Shown here: one piece after another, positions 11,252-24,935 of the stretch
How the letters are laid out: each line of letters begins with the position of its first letter
How positions within the stretch are numbered: the first letter of the stretch is position 1
DNA from: Candidatus Porisulfidus sp. TsSOB
Lineage (GTDB): Bacteria > Pseudomonadota > Gammaproteobacteria > Poriferisulfidales > Poriferisulfidaceae
Assembly (NCBI GenBank): GCA_002631715.1
Contig: MRSX01000003.1
Span: 186,001 to 250,000, forward strand
DNA length: 64,000 bases
Reading direction: 5' to 3'
The notes under the pieces: model-generated
Databases searched by the model: none
Seen by the model: the letters and a program-made list of their open reading frames with translations, nothing else
What the model was told of the DNA's origin: nothing
Translations under genes and position numbers: made by a program

Positions 11252-11436
11252 GGGAAAGGCGGCCAAACGGCGCAAATGGAGAATCCGCCTATCATTTTAT
11301 AGGGAGCATGCGCGCCGAAATCGGACTAGGGTTGATTCCCGGACTGAACAGCAGCATAGCAACAAATCGACAGGCCAACTCCAAAGGTCTGGCGGTCACT
11401 TTATTCGCCAGCAGATGAGAATGCTTTTGCAGTGTC

Positions 11437-12381
11437 CTACGGCACGATCCAGACGGTACCGTGGCCGAGGCCTTTCAGTTCCGCTTGCACATCCTCCACG
11501 CTCTGCCCCGAAGCCAACCGCATCTTCAGGCGGTGCCACAACGTGCCATCGTGGTGAAATTCCTCCAAGAACACGTCATGACCGAGCTCCCGAAGCCGGG
11601 CAAGCTCCTTCTCAGCCTTTCCCTTGTCCTTGGTGGACAGGATTTGGAGTACGGGTCTGGAAAGGGCCGGACTGGAAGCCGTCTCAGGGGCCGTCTCCTG
11701 TTTCTCGGCCGGCACAACACGATCTTGGGGGTCTGCCGAGGCTTCGGAAGATTCCGGATCTTGGCCGTCCTGAGCTTCCTGCTCCGAAGAAAGCTCGATG
11801 CTAGGAGTCTGCTGCTCGGCGGCATCCTCCGGCTTGGGTGCCACCGGCTCGGCTCCCTCGCCTTCCCACGTCTGGGGAAGATCAAGCATCCGCACTGTTT
11901 TCTTTTTACCTTCGAATGGCGGAGGCTCGGGCGGAGTCGTCGACTCCAAGTCCGGCTCGAAGTCCAATTCCGTGGACCACCGCAGACCTTCTTCGCCCCC
12001 GGAATCCAGTGCACCTGCCTCCGGGGCTCCCGGATCCGCGGCCTTGACGTGCACCACCTTCTTCTCCTGATCAAAGGCCGTCGAGAATGTCCCTTCGTAT
12101 GGGGCAAAGATTTTCGACAGAGCCGCATCCAGCGACGGATTGGCCATATCGAAGGAACGAATAATGATGCGGTCCTCTTCGGTGGCCCATTCAAGGGACC
12201 ATCCGTAGGAATGGGCCAGCGCCCGTACGTTCTCGGAAAGATGCCCGATCTTGACTTTAAATGTCGCGTCACCCTCGTTCGCCATCGCGCTCACGCCGAC
12301 AAGCAAATTCCCGGCCAGCACAAGGCCCGGCAGAAGGCCAACTGCCTGTTGCCACATCCTCCGGGATTTCGGGGCTTTCAT
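11437..12381 (-). CDS. Envelope protein with N-terminal secretin/pilus-accessory-like domain and C-terminal SPOR-like domain
   Basis: The 314-residue protein begins with a hydrophobic signal segment (about residues 12-33, LLPGLVLAGNLLVGVSAMA). Residues 40-110 (VRALAHSYGWSLEW) resemble the small domain seen in TcpQ/PilL-N-like proteins. A long acidic, proline-rich low-complexity linker follows. The last 75 residues (VLQILSTKDKGKAEKELARL) look like a SPOR domain, which binds denuded glycan in septal peptidoglycan. The likely location is the periplasm, tethered to the membrane. Function is inferred only from these weak resemblances. Confidence 0.6.
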   Translation of the reverse strand: MKAPKSRRMWQQAVGLLPGLVLAGNLLVGVSAMANEGDATFKVKIGHLSENVRALAHSYGWSLEWATEEDRIIIRSFDMANPSLDAALSKIFAPYEGTFSTAFDQEKKVVHVKAADPGAPEAGALDSGGEEGLRWSTELDFEPDLESTTPPEPPPFEGKKKTVRMLDLPQTWEGEGAEPVAPKPEDAAEQQTPSIELSSEQEAQDGQDPESSEASADPQDRVVPAEKQETAPETASSPALSRPVLQILSTKDKGKAEKELARLRELGHDVFLEEFHHDGTLWHRLKMRLASGQSVEDVQAELKGLGHGTVWIVP

Positions 12382-12586
12382 TGGACTGTGGGCATTGTAC
12401 AGACTAAGTTCCGGGGCTTCGGGAAAATCATTCCGGCGAAATCACGATATCCGGCGGCTTCAGGCTTGAAGAATGTGCCTGAAACCCCTTTCCCGTCATG
12501 TCCGATTCCGGGCGCAACGGCACATGCCTATGCTAAAATTTAAAAGTCCGACATCTAGGTGTCGCAGACAAGGGTGCTGATCTGTG

Positions 12587-12943
12587 ATGGCGGCATTGCC
12601 GGTCGGCCGGATCCTTGCCGCGCAGTTGCTGATAACCCTGCTCTGTATGGCAGGGGTTTTTTATGACTGGAACCTCGGTCTTTCGGCAGCAGCAGGGGGA
12701 GCGCTGTGTCTGTTTCCCAATGCGTTGGCGGCCTGGAGCCTGTTTCGGAAGGACCGGGCGCGGGGGATTCGGGAAGAACAACGACGGATGCATCGCGCCT
12801 GGGCAATCCGCTGGCTTGGCACGTTGCTCGGCCTGGGATTGATCTTCGGGTTCTACCGCGAGGTTCAGCCTTTGGCCCTGTTTGCAGCATATGCGGCAAC
12901 CCAGGCGGCACACCTGATCGGGCATTTGTCATTTAAAAACTGA
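12587..12943 (+). CDS. atpI: ATP synthase protein I (AtpI)
   Basis: This 118-residue membrane protein with about four transmembrane segments precedes atpB, the normal position of atpI. AtpI assists c-ring assembly and magnesium handling and is not essential to catalysis. Recognition rests on size, hydropathy, the basic loop LFRKDRARGIREEQ and the operon position. The GTG at 12584 directly precedes the ATG chosen here. Confidence 0.85.
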   Translation: MAALPVGRILAAQLLITLLCMAGVFYDWNLGLSAAAGGALCLFPNALAAWSLFRKDRARGIREEQRRMHRAWAIRWLGTLLGLGLIFGFYREVQPLALFAAYAATQAAHLIGHLSFKN

Positions 12944-13822
<879 letters not shown>

Positions 13823-13827
13823 CCTGA

Positions 13828-14100
<273 letters not shown>

Positions 14101-14119
14101 TCCGCGGGGAGACCTCCCG

Positions 14120-14590
14120 ATGAACATCAACCTTACGCTGATCGGACAGGCGATTTCGTTCACGATCTTCGTCTGGTTCTGCATGCGGTTCATCTGGCCG
14201 CCCGTAATCAACGCGCTGGAGGCCCGCAAGAAACGCATCGCCGACGGGCTGGCGGACGCGGACGCGGCCAAGACCGAGCGCGAGCGAGCCGAGCAGGAAG
14301 CGCAACAGACCACCGGGCAGGCCCGGGAAGAAGCGTCCCGAATCCTCGCCCAGGCGGAACGCCGGGCCGGCGAGATCGTGGCGGAAGCCCGGACTACGGC
14401 CAAGACCGAAGGCGAGCGCATCCTCACCCAGGCCCAAGAGGAAATCGACAAGAACACCCAGCAGGTGCGGGAGCAACTGCGCGGTGAGGTCGCGACCCTG
14501 GCCGTCGCCGGTGCTGAAGCAGTGCTGCGGCGTGAAGTCGATGCCAAGGCCCACGCTGAGGCCCTGGATCAGTTGGCGGAGCGCCTGTGA
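14120..14590 (+). CDS. atpF: F1Fo ATP synthase subunit b
   Basis: This 156-residue peripheral stalk subunit has one N-terminal membrane helix ([18 protein letters not shown]) and then a long charged coiled coil ([20 protein letters not shown]). The ATG at 14120 follows a ggggaga-type ribosome site. The frame is open upstream to 14057, but that sequence is out-of-frame atpE. The stop overlaps the atpH GTG. Confidence 0.97.
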   Translation: MNINLTLIGQAISFTIFVWFCMRFIWPPVINALEARKKRIADGLADADAAKTERERAEQEAQQTTGQAREEASRILAQAERRAGEIVAEARTTAKTEGERILTQAQEEIDKNTQQVREQLRGEVATLAVAGAEAVLRREVDAKAHAEALDQLAERL

Positions 14591-15117
14591 GCAACGTCAC
14601 TGCCGCACGTCCCTATGCCCGCGCCGCGTTCGGCTACGCGCGCGAAAGCGGTGTGCTGGACGCGTTTTCGGACATGCTGGAGACGGCTGCAGCGCTGGTC
14701 GAAAGCCCGCGTTTGCGTGCCCTGCTGGGGGATCCCCGTCTGAGCCGTGCGCGTCGCGCCGAAATGCTGGAAACGATCGGCGGAGACCGCTTCGATGAAT
14801 CGATGCGGCAGCTCCTCCGGGTGCTCGGAGAACGCGATCGGCTTCCGATCCTGCCCGAAGTCCGGGAGCAATTCGAGGAATTGCGGGCCGAACATGAACA
14901 ACGCCTGACCGCCGAGGTGGTCAGCGCCCGGGAGCTCGACTCGACCCAGCAGGAACGCATCCGTGCGGCCCTGGCTGAGCGGACCGGGCAAACCGTGGAA
15001 CTGGTTTCGAAAATTGATGAACAACTGCTAGGCGGTGCGGTGGTCCGCGCCGGCGACCGGGTGCTGGACGCCTCGCTCCAGAGGCGCCTACAGCAACTTG
15101 CGCAAAGCCTGGCCTGA
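14587..15117 (+). CDS. atpH: F1Fo ATP synthase subunit delta
   Basis: This 176-residue protein connects the b stalk to F1. [13 protein letters not shown] at the N-terminus and [22 protein letters not shown] at the C-terminus are the standard family ends. The GTG start overlaps the atpF stop (GTGA), so it is translationally coupled. Confidence 0.97.
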   Translation: MSNVTAARPYARAAFGYARESGVLDAFSDMLETAAALVESPRLRALLGDPRLSRARRAEMLETIGGDRFDESMRQLLRVLGERDRLPILPEVREQFEELRAEHEQRLTAEVVSARELDSTQQERIRAALAERTGQTVELVSKIDEQLLGGAVVRAGDRVLDASLQRRLQQLAQSLA

Positions 15118-15140
15118 CCCCCTGACTGGAGTAGAACCGA

Positions 15141-16685
<1,545 letters not shown>

Positions 16686-16692
16686 TACGCAA

Positions 16693-17559
16693 ATGGCAGG
16701 CGAGAAGGAAATTCGCAGCAAGATCGCGAGTATTCGCAATACTCAGAAGATCACCAAGGCGATGGAGATGGTCGCGGCCAGCAAGATGCGCAAGGCCCAG
16801 GACCGCATGGCCGCCACCCGCCCGTATGCGATGAAGATTCGCGAAGTGATCGGCCACCTGGCCCACGCCAGCGCCGAATACCGCCATCCGTTCCTCGAGG
16901 GCCGTGAAGAAGTGCGCGGCGTGGGCTTTATCGTGGTCTCCACGGACCGTGGCCTGTGCGGCGGCCTCAACATCAACTTGTTCAAGACCGTCCTGCGGGC
17001 GATGCACGAATGGCGGCAGCAGCAAGTGCCGGTGCGGCTTTGCCTGTTCGGCGCCAAGGGAACCGCGTTCTTCAAGCGCATCGGCGGCATCGAAATCGTC
17101 GCGCAGACTTCACACCTGGGCGACGCGCCGAGGCTTGAGGAAGTCATCGGGCAAGTCAAGATCATGCTGGACGACTACATTGAGGGGCGCATCGACCGGG
17201 TCTACCTGGCCGAGAACGAGTTCGTCAACACCATGACGCAGAAGCCGAACATCTCAACACTGCTTCCGACCCCCCCGGCCGAACTGGAAACGCTCGAACA
17301 CCATTGGGATTACATCTACGAGCCCGGCGCACCCGAAGTGCTGGACGGGCTGCTGATGCGCTACATCGAATCGCTGGTGTACCGCGGCGTGATGGAGAAC
17401 ATCGCCTGCGAGATGGCCGCGCGCATGGTCGCGATGAAGAGCGCCTCGGACAATGCCGGAAACCTGATCGACGAGTTGCAGCTGATCTACAACAAGGCGC
17501 GACAGGCGTCGATCACCCAGGAAATCTCGGAAATCGTCGGCGGAGCCGCTGCCGTATAA
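16693..17559 (+). CDS. atpG: F1Fo ATP synthase subunit gamma
   Basis: This 288-residue central shaft of F1 has N- and C-terminal helices ([21 protein letters not shown] and [20 protein letters not shown]) that form the rotating coiled coil. The start lies 7 bases after the atpA stop. Confidence 0.98.
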   Translation: MAGEKEIRSKIASIRNTQKITKAMEMVAASKMRKAQDRMAATRPYAMKIREVIGHLAHASAEYRHPFLEGREEVRGVGFIVVSTDRGLCGGLNINLFKTVLRAMHEWRQQQVPVRLCLFGAKGTAFFKRIGGIEIVAQTSHLGDAPRLEEVIGQVKIMLDDYIEGRIDRVYLAENEFVNTMTQKPNISTLLPTPPAELETLEHHWDYIYEPGAPEVLDGLLMRYIESLVYRGVMENIACEMAARMVAMKSASDNAGNLIDELQLIYNKARQASITQEISEIVGGAAAV

Positions 17560-18972
<1,413 letters not shown>

Positions 18973-18979
18973 ATCGGAC

Positions 18980-19405
18980 ATGAGAACCCTGCGAGTCGAG
19001 ATCGTCAGCGCCGAGCACGAAATCTATTCGGGCGAGGCCCATTGGGTGGTGGCGCCTGCCGCCATGGGCGAAGTCGGCATCTATCCCCAGCACACGCCGC
19101 TCATCACCCACCTCAAGCCCGGCGAAGTGCGAGTCAGCGCGGTGGAGGAAAACGAGGAACTCCTGTTCTTCGTCTCCGGCGGCATGCTGGAAGTGCAGCC
19201 GCACCAAGTCACCGTGCTGTCCGATACCGCCATGCGGGGGGCGGACCTGGACGAGGCGAAGGCCGAAGAAGCCAAGAAGCGGGCCGAGCAGGCGCTGTCC
19301 GACCGCAAGGCTGATTTCGACGAGGCCCGGGCCTTGGCGGAGTTGGCCGAAGCCGCGGCACAGCTGCGAATGATCCAGAAACTGCGCAAGACCGGTCGCA
19401 GCTGA
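18980..19405 (+). CDS. atpC: F1Fo ATP synthase subunit epsilon
   Basis: This 141-residue protein has an N-terminal beta sandwich ([29 protein letters not shown]) and a C-terminal helical hairpin rich in Ala, Glu and Arg. It links gamma to the c ring and restrains ATP hydrolysis. It is the last atp gene before a GC-rich hairpin and glmU. Confidence 0.97.
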   Translation: MRTLRVEIVSAEHEIYSGEAHWVVAPAAMGEVGIYPQHTPLITHLKPGEVRVSAVEENEELLFFVSGGMLEVQPHQVTVLSDTAMRGADLDEAKAEEAKKRAEQALSDRKADFDEARALAELAEAAAQLRMIQKLRKTGRS

Positions 19406-19409
19406 TTCC

Positions 19410-19430
19410 CGGGGGCGTAAAATGCCCCCG
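19410..19430 (+). terminator. GC-rich hairpin between atpC and glmU
   Basis: cgggggc (19410-19416) pairs perfectly with gcccccg (19424-19430). No T-run follows, so it is more likely an attenuator, weak terminator or RNA stabiliser than a full terminator. Confidence 0.45.
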
Positions 19431-19453
19431 TTACTGCAAATATCGGTTATCTC

Positions 19454-20821
19454 ATGGGAACCGAAGCCGTCATTCTCGCCGGAGGCATCGGCAAACGCCT
19501 AGCGCAGGCCACGCCGAAACCCCTGCTCGACCTGTGTGGGAAGCCCCTGCTTGGGCACGTCATGGAAACGGCTGCAGCCGTGGCGGACAAGATTCATGTC
19601 GTGTACGGTCCTCCGTTAGCGGAGCCGCTCGCCGGACTGGAAGAGACATCTTCGATTTCTTTTGCCTCTCACCTGCAGCCTGAGCCCCGCGGCACGGCCG
19701 ACGCGCTCGGTTGCGCCCTCCCGGCGATAGAAGACTCCGCCACCGTGATCGTGCTGTGCGCGGATGTCCCGCTGCTGCAGCCCGACACCCTCGCCCAACT
19801 GCTATCCACCCGCCCCGAGACCGGCCTCGCGCTTCTAACCATGCGCCAAAACGACAGTCAACTTGGGCGGATCGTGCGCGGCGATGACGGGCAGGTCCTC
19901 GCTATCCGGGAACACGCAGACGCCACGGAAGAGGAGCGCCGCATCGACGAGTGCAACACCGGCGTGATGGCGGCAAGCGCGGGACAGTTCCGCGAATGGT
20001 GTGCGCGTACCACCGACCGCAACGCCCAGGGAGAGTTCTACCTGACCGACTGCATCGCCGAGGCGGTGCAAGACGGAATCCCTATCGAAACCCGGGAATG
20101 CAACCCGATCGAGGGCCTCGGCGTCAACACGATGCAGGAATTCGCCGTGGTGGCAGAGCATTGGCAACAGCAGGCGCGTGAGCGGCTAATGGCGCAAGGC
20201 GCCCTGATGGAAGCACCCGATACGGTGTGGCTGTCGGCGGGAGTGGCACTGGAAGAAGGCGCGGTAGTTCGCATCGGGCCACATATCGTATTCCGGGAGT
20301 CGGTCCAACTGGCCGATGGGGCCGATATCGGACCGTACACGCTACTGAGAAACTGCAAAATCGGTGCCGACACCGAGATCGAGCCCTTTACCGTCATAGA
20401 AGCGGCCCGAATCGGAGCCCGTTGCCGCATCGGACCCTATGCGCGAATCCGCCCGGAAACCGAGCTGGCCGAAGGCGTGCAGATCGGGAACTTCGTCGAA
20501 GTCAAGAAGTCCAGAATCGGGGAACGCACCAAGGTCAATCATCTGTCGTACGTCGGCGACAGCGAGGTCGGCCGCGGCGTCAACCTCGGGGCGGGCACCA
20601 TCACCTGCAACTACGATGGAGCGCACAAGCATACAACCGTGATCGGGGATGATGTCTTCGTGGGGTCCGGCACCCAGTTGATTGCCCCCGTCAGCATTGG
20701 CGCCGGCGCGACCATTGGAGCCGGCTCGACCATCACCCGGGACACCCCACCCGGAGAATTGACCCTGTCTCGCAGCGAGCAGAAGACACACCAAGGCTGG
20801 AAGCGGCCGCGGAAAGACTGA
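19454..20821 (+). CDS. glmU: Bifunctional UDP-N-acetylglucosamine pyrophosphorylase / glucosamine-1-phosphate N-acetyltransferase
   Basis: This 455-residue cytosolic enzyme makes UDP-GlcNAc for peptidoglycan and lipopolysaccharide. The N-terminal uridylyltransferase has ILAGGIGKRL, which replaces the more common LAAGKGTRM, and later GEFYLTD. The C-terminal left-handed beta helix shows hexapeptide repeats and NLGAGTITCNYDGAHKHTT. The stop overlaps the glmS start (TGATG), so the two consecutive hexosamine steps are coupled. Confidence 0.97.
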   Translation: MGTEAVILAGGIGKRLAQATPKPLLDLCGKPLLGHVMETAAAVADKIHVVYGPPLAEPLAGLEETSSISFASHLQPEPRGTADALGCALPAIEDSATVIVLCADVPLLQPDTLAQLLSTRPETGLALLTMRQNDSQLGRIVRGDDGQVLAIREHADATEEERRIDECNTGVMAASAGQFREWCARTTDRNAQGEFYLTDCIAEAVQDGIPIETRECNPIEGLGVNTMQEFAVVAEHWQQQARERLMAQGALMEAPDTVWLSAGVALEEGAVVRIGPHIVFRESVQLADGADIGPYTLLRNCKIGADTEIEPFTVIEAARIGARCRIGPYARIRPETELAEGVQIGNFVEVKKSRIGERTKVNHLSYVGDSEVGRGVNLGAGTITCNYDGAHKHTTVIGDDVFVGSGTQLIAPVSIGAGATIGAGSTITRDTPPGELTLSRSEQKTHQGWKRPRKD

Positions 20822-22656
20822 TGTGCGGAATCGTCGGTGCAGCGGCTAGTCAGGACGTGACATCCGCATTGCTGGAAAGCTTGAAACGTCTGGAATACCG
20901 GGGTTATGACTCTGCCGGGATCGCAGTGCTCAACGACCACGGCCTGCAGCGTCTGCGCTGCAACGGCAAGGTCGCTGAACTGGTGCAGGAAACTGAATCG
21001 ACCGGCCTGAGCGGGCAGGTCGGTATCGCGCATACCCGCTGGGCCACCCATGGCGCACCCTCAGACCGAAACGCGCACCCCCATGTGGCTGGCACGGACG
21101 GGCGTATTGCCGTCGTACACAACGGGATCATCGAAAACCATGCTGCCCTGAGAAAGCAGCAGCAAGACCGGGGAATCACGCACGATTCGGACACCGATTC
21201 CGAAATTCTGGCTTGCCAGATTGCTGGGCATCTAAGCGCGCAGAATGGCCTGCTTGATGCGGTTCGGGCGGCTGTGGACGAAGTGGAAGGAAGTTTCGCG
21301 TTTGGCGTGATCGACCGTGAGGACCCGCAACGAATCATCGGCGCCCGCCGCGGTAGTCCATTGGTCGTGGGGCATGGCGACAGCGGTTACTACCTGGCTT
21401 CCGACCCGCTGGCGTTGGCGGAAGTTTCATCCCAGTATTGCCTGCTGCAGAACGGCGACATCGTGATGATCAACAAAGGGGAAGCCGTGGTCTGGAACGG
21501 GAGCGAGACGGTGGTCCGCGAGTGGAAGGAATTCCAGGACACGGAAGTGCAAAGTGGGCTCGGCGACTATGAGCATCACATGCAGAAGGAGATCTTCGAG
21601 CAGCCGGATGCCGTGGCGCAGACGCTGGAAGGGAGAATCGAAACCGGGCGGGTCGACGACGGGATTCTTGGCCCGGACGCCGGCGCCATCCTCGATGCAA
21701 CCCGCGCCGTGCAGATCGCCGCCTGCGGAACCAGTTACCATGCCGCACTGGTGGCGCGCCATTGGCTTGAACGGCATGCGGGAATCCACTGCCGAGTTGA
21801 GATCGCCAGCGAATTTCGCTACCGCCAGCATGCCCAAGATCCCGACACCCTGTTCATCGCCATCTCCCAGTCTGGAGAAACGGCGGACACCCTGGCGGCA
21901 CTGGAGATGGCGAATCAGGACCCGAACTACCATGCAACCCTGGCGATCTGCAACGTCGCACACAGTTCCATGGTCCAGGAATCCGACCTGACCCTGCTGA
22001 CCCATGCCGGACCCGAGATTGGAGTAGCCTCCACCAAGGCGTTCGTCACGCAGTTAACTGCGCTGATGCTGGTGGTGATCCTGCTTGGCCGACGCCGGGC
22101 GCTGACTCCCGAGGCGGAATCGGACTTGGTCGCGCAGCTGGCCAACCTGCCAACCCGGATCGGCCGGGCGCTCGAACTGGATGCGGGGATCGCGGCCTTG
22201 TCGAAACAATTCGCGAACCGACATCACGCGCTGTTCCTGGGTCGAGGTTCGCACTATCCGATCGCGATGGAAGGCGCCCTGAAACTGAAGGAGATCTCGT
22301 ACATCCACGCCGAAGCCTATGCCGCCGGTGAACTCAAGCACGGTCCGCTGGCACTGGTGGACGAAGACATGCCCGTGGTGGCCGTCGCACCGAACAACCG
22401 CCTGCTGGAGAAGCTCAAGAGCAACCTGGAAGAAGTGCGCGCGCGCGGCGGGCGCCTGTACGTTTTCGCGGACCGGCGTTCGGGATTCCAGAGTGACGAC
22501 CTGATGACCGTGTTCGAACTGGACGCGCCGGAAAATGCGGTGGCACCAATACTGTTTACGGTCCCGCTGCAGTTGCTGGCGTACCACTGCGCCAAAATCA
22601 AAGGGACCGATATCGACCAGCCTCGCAACCTCGCAAAATCGGTCACGGTTGAATAG
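20821..22656 (+). CDS. glmS: Glutamine-fructose-6-phosphate aminotransferase (isomerizing)
   Basis: This 611-residue enzyme makes glucosamine-6-phosphate. The N-terminal Cys2 nucleophile follows the initiator Met (MCGIVGAA) in an Ntn glutaminase domain (RWATHGAPSDRNAHPH). Two SIS sugar-isomerase domains follow (CGTSYHAALVARHW, SQSGETADTLAAL), and the C-terminus ends in NLAKSVTVE as usual. No glmS ribozyme is expected in this lineage and none is seen. Confidence 0.98.
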   Translation: MCGIVGAAASQDVTSALLESLKRLEYRGYDSAGIAVLNDHGLQRLRCNGKVAELVQETESTGLSGQVGIAHTRWATHGAPSDRNAHPHVAGTDGRIAVVHNGIIENHAALRKQQQDRGITHDSDTDSEILACQIAGHLSAQNGLLDAVRAAVDEVEGSFAFGVIDREDPQRIIGARRGSPLVVGHGDSGYYLASDPLALAEVSSQYCLLQNGDIVMINKGEAVVWNGSETVVREWKEFQDTEVQSGLGDYEHHMQKEIFEQPDAVAQTLEGRIETGRVDDGILGPDAGAILDATRAVQIAACGTSYHAALVARHWLERHAGIHCRVEIASEFRYRQHAQDPDTLFIAISQSGETADTLAALEMANQDPNYHATLAICNVAHSSMVQESDLTLLTHAGPEIGVASTKAFVTQLTALMLVVILLGRRRALTPEAESDLVAQLANLPTRIGRALELDAGIAALSKQFANRHHALFLGRGSHYPIAMEGALKLKEISYIHAEAYAAGELKHGPLALVDEDMPVVAVAPNNRLLEKLKSNLEEVRARGGRLYVFADRRSGFQSDDLMTVFELDAPENAVAPILFTVPLQLLAYHCAKIKGTDIDQPRNLAKSVTVE

Positions 22657-22667
22657 TCGGTGGGGAA

Positions 22668-23117
22668 ATGCTGGACACCAAAATCCCGCCACCGATCATC
22701 GCCATATTAATTGGCGTCTGCATCTACTTTTCACGGGGCTGGCTGCCGCAGTTTGACTCCGACTACCTTTTCTATGCGGGACTAGGCTTTGAACTTCTAG
22801 CCGTCGTGATCAACCTCACGGCCATTTTGTCCTTCATCAAGAACAAAACCACGATCAATCCGGTAAAACCCCATACCGCGACCTCGTTGGTGACTTCCGG
22901 AGTGTTTGCATTTTCCCGAAACCCCATGTACCTGGGGCTGCTGCTATTTCTTTTCGGTTTTGCGCTTCAAGTCAACGTCATCGGGGGGGTCCCCCTGTTG
23001 GTTCTTTTCGTCCTCTACCTGAACGCGTTTCAAATCCTCCCCGAGGAGCGTGCCATGCTGGAGGTCTTTGGAGATGAATACCGGGAATATATGGAAAAAG
23101 TTAGAAGGTGGATATAG
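22668..23117 (+). CDS. Isoprenylcysteine carboxyl methyltransferase / PEMT-family membrane protein
   Basis: This 149-residue membrane protein has about four hydrophobic segments. The family signature is FSRNPMYLGLLLF, followed by the cofactor-binding end PEERAMLEVFGDEYREYMEKVRRW. Bacterial members methylate lipids or unknown membrane substrates using S-adenosylmethionine. The substrate cannot be told. It starts 11 bases after glmS and may be cotranscribed with it. Confidence 0.8.
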   Translation: MLDTKIPPPIIAILIGVCIYFSRGWLPQFDSDYLFYAGLGFELLAVVINLTAILSFIKNKTTINPVKPHTATSLVTSGVFAFSRNPMYLGLLLFLFGFALQVNVIGGVPLLVLFVLYLNAFQILPEERAMLEVFGDEYREYMEKVRRWI

Positions 23118-23130
23118 GGTAAAAAACCTT

Positions 23131-23814
23131 TTAGGGCGACGGCACGTACTCCCAACTCTCGGACTGTTCTGCCGCAGCAGCTCTCTCCTCGTCGGTCATC
23201 TCTTCTTCTATGCCCCGAATCAAATCTCTGATCTCCTTCCGCGTAATCGCACACTGTGCATGGCTCGTTTCGCGATAAAGCGTCCGGGAATCCGTATCAC
23301 ATGCCTCGATCATCTTGAATTCCGAGAGTTTCCGCACATTGTCGGCGAGCAGCCAAGCGCGAATGATGTCGTAGCGTACGCCGCTGCCTTTCCAGTAGTG
23401 GCGGGCAAGAAAATAGCGGGCAGCCAAAGCATCGTCCCATTGCCGGAAGAACCCGCGCCGGTCTGACAATCCAACCAGAATCGCAAGACCCATGCCGTCC
23501 CGTTCGGCAAATTGGGCCGCTGCCTTCCGGTACCAGTCGACCGCCACCACATCATCCTGCGCCACGCCTTCTCCTAACTCGTGGAACATGCCCATCCGCA
23601 ACTGTGCCCACGGGAACCCCTTATCCGCGGCCTCCCGGGCGATCGCCAGAGCCGACTCCATTTCGTCCTCGCGCCACAGGATATCGACCTCCGCCTCGCC
23701 GGGATTGGCTTCCAGCGCCCGCGCAGGCGCCTCCATGACTCCGGCGGTACAACCAGCCGCCAGTGACGCCCAAAGCATCAGGAGGATTGTTCGGGATCCT
23801 AGAGACGCGGACAT
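23131..23814 (-). CDS. Sel1-like repeat lipoprotein
   Basis: The N-terminus is a lipoprotein signal peptide with lipobox LAAGC at about residues 18-22, so the mature 206-residue protein should be membrane-anchored. AREAADKGFPWAQLRMGMFHELGEGVAQDDVVAVDWYRKAA is a Sel1-type helical repeat pair. Such repeats mediate protein-protein contacts. The last third carries several Cys residues and no recognised domain. Function is unknown. Confidence 0.72.
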   Translation of the reverse strand: MSASLGSRTILLMLWASLAAGCTAGVMEAPARALEANPGEAEVDILWREDEMESALAIAREAADKGFPWAQLRMGMFHELGEGVAQDDVVAVDWYRKAAAQFAERDGMGLAILVGLSDRRGFFRQWDDALAARYFLARHYWKGSGVRYDIIRAWLLADNVRKLSEFKMIEACDTDSRTLYRETSHAQCAITRKEIRDLIRGIEEEMTDEERAAAAEQSESWEYVPSP

Positions 23815-23853
23815 GATTGTTCGGGCAGGAAATGCCCGGGGCCGGATGGAGGG

Positions 23854-24258
23854 CTAGCTCCGGTAAGCCTGTTCGATGGCTTCTTGCCGGTTCTTCTCTT
23901 CTGCACTGAATGCGGCAGTGGGGCGAAGCAGCAGACGTTCGATCCCAATCGGCGCGCCGGTCGCCTCGCAATAACCGTAAGAGCCGTCTTCGATCCGGCG
24001 AAGTGCTTCTTCAATCTTCGGCAACAACTTCGAGTCCCTGTTGAGCGCGCGCACCTTCAGGTTGATGTCTTCCTCAACCGAAGCACGGTCCAGCTCGTCG
24101 CATTCCCGGTGCTCTTCGGACAGCTCCGCCTTGGCGCGTTCCAGCCGAACGCCCAATTCCTTGCGCAGATCAAGCAAGCGCTGCCGGAAGAATTCCAGCT
24201 GTTCGCCGTTCATGTAATCCTTTCGCGGCGCACGAAGCAGTTGCTTTTCGGTAAGCAT
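23854..24258 (-). CDS. dksA: DksA/TraR-family RNA polymerase-binding regulator with degenerate zinc finger
   Basis: The sequence aligns with DksA from the coiled coil (YMNGEQLEFFRQRLLDLRKEL) to the globular end (RIEDGSYGYCEATGAPIGIERLLLRPTAAF). DksA binds the RNA polymerase secondary channel and, with ppGpp, tunes rRNA and amino-acid promoters. The coiled-coil tip carries DRASVEED, close to the usual D-x-x-D/A tip. Only the first of the four zinc Cys is retained. The other positions read T, S and E. I chose the ATG at 24258 because GGAAGAG lies 8 bases upstream. The ATG at 24282 has no ribosome site. Confidence 0.88.
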   Translation of the reverse strand: MLTEKQLLRAPRKDYMNGEQLEFFRQRLLDLRKELGVRLERAKAELSEEHRECDELDRASVEEDINLKVRALNRDSKLLPKIEEALRRIEDGSYGYCEATGAPIGIERLLLRPTAAFSAEEKNRQEAIEQAYRS

Positions 24259-24362
24259 TTTCAAGACTCTTCCTGTGCTCATGAACTCAGTAATTTTCTA
24301 GCCGGTGCCTATTTTACTTCTTGCCGCAGTCCGCGCAAAACTCCTCCTAGCGGAAAAGCCTC

Positions 24363-24935
24363 TCAGGCTACCGCCTCTGCTCCCTGAGGCCGCAGCAGCG
24401 CAGCTTCCACTTCCACGCGCACCTCGGACCCCTTGAGCCTTTCGATCAGGGCCAGCGCGAAGTCCATGGCCGTACCGGGGCCGCGCGAGGTGATGACCGG
24501 GCCGTCGACTTCCACCGGCGAGCCGGTGAACACGACTTCGCCGTAATCTTCCGCATTGATGCAACCCGGGTAGCAAGTCGCCTTGCGTCCGTCCAGCAGG
24601 CGGCTGCTTGCCAGGACTTTCGGAGCCGCGCAGATTGCCGCCACGGTGCGGTCCTGGTCGACTTGGCTTCGAAGCAATTCATGAATGCGGGGGTCCGCGT
24701 TCAAATGATCAGCCCCGGGCAGACCGCCGGGGAGCACCACCATATCGAAGGTCCCGCCCATTGCCTCGTCCAGCGTCGTGTCCGGGACGAGCCTTGTCCC
24801 GCGCGAGGCAGTTACCGCACCATCGCTCAGACCGGCGGTGACGACTTCGATCTCCGCACGGCGGAGAAGGTCGATCAGGGTGACCGCTTCAAGTTCTTCG
24901 CAACCATCCGCCAGCGGAATCAGGACCCGGCTCAT
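24363..24935 (-). CDS. DJ-1/PfpI family protein (YajL/ThiJ-like)
   Basis: This 190-residue DJ-1 fold protein has LADGCEELEAVTLIDLLRRA, PGGLPGADHL, and the nucleophile elbow AAICAAPKVLA with its conserved Cys. Members act as protein or nucleotide deglycases, glyoxalases or chaperones, and the family does not fix which. Its ATG overlaps the stop of the S41 protease (ATGA), so the pair is coupled. Confidence 0.88.
   Translation of the reverse strand: MSRVLIPLADGCEELEAVTLIDLLRRAEIEVVTAGLSDGAVTASRGTRLVPDTTLDEAMGGTFDMVVLPGGLPGADHLNADPRIHELLRSQVDQDRTVAAICAAPKVLASSRLLDGRKATCYPGCINAEDYGEVVFTGSPVEVDGPVITSRGPGTAMDFALALIERLKGSEVRVEVEAALLRPQGAEAVA

Noticed and set aside
9635-11302. Long open frame opposite murJ
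   Set aside because: It is Gln/Arg/Gly-rich low-complexity sequence without family motifs, and the opposite strand encodes a complete MurJ. It is a frame effect of GC-rich codon use.
20821-20835. glmS ribozyme upstream of glmS
   Set aside because: glmS starts on the last base of the glmU stop codon, leaving no leader, and the ribozyme is typical of Firmicutes.
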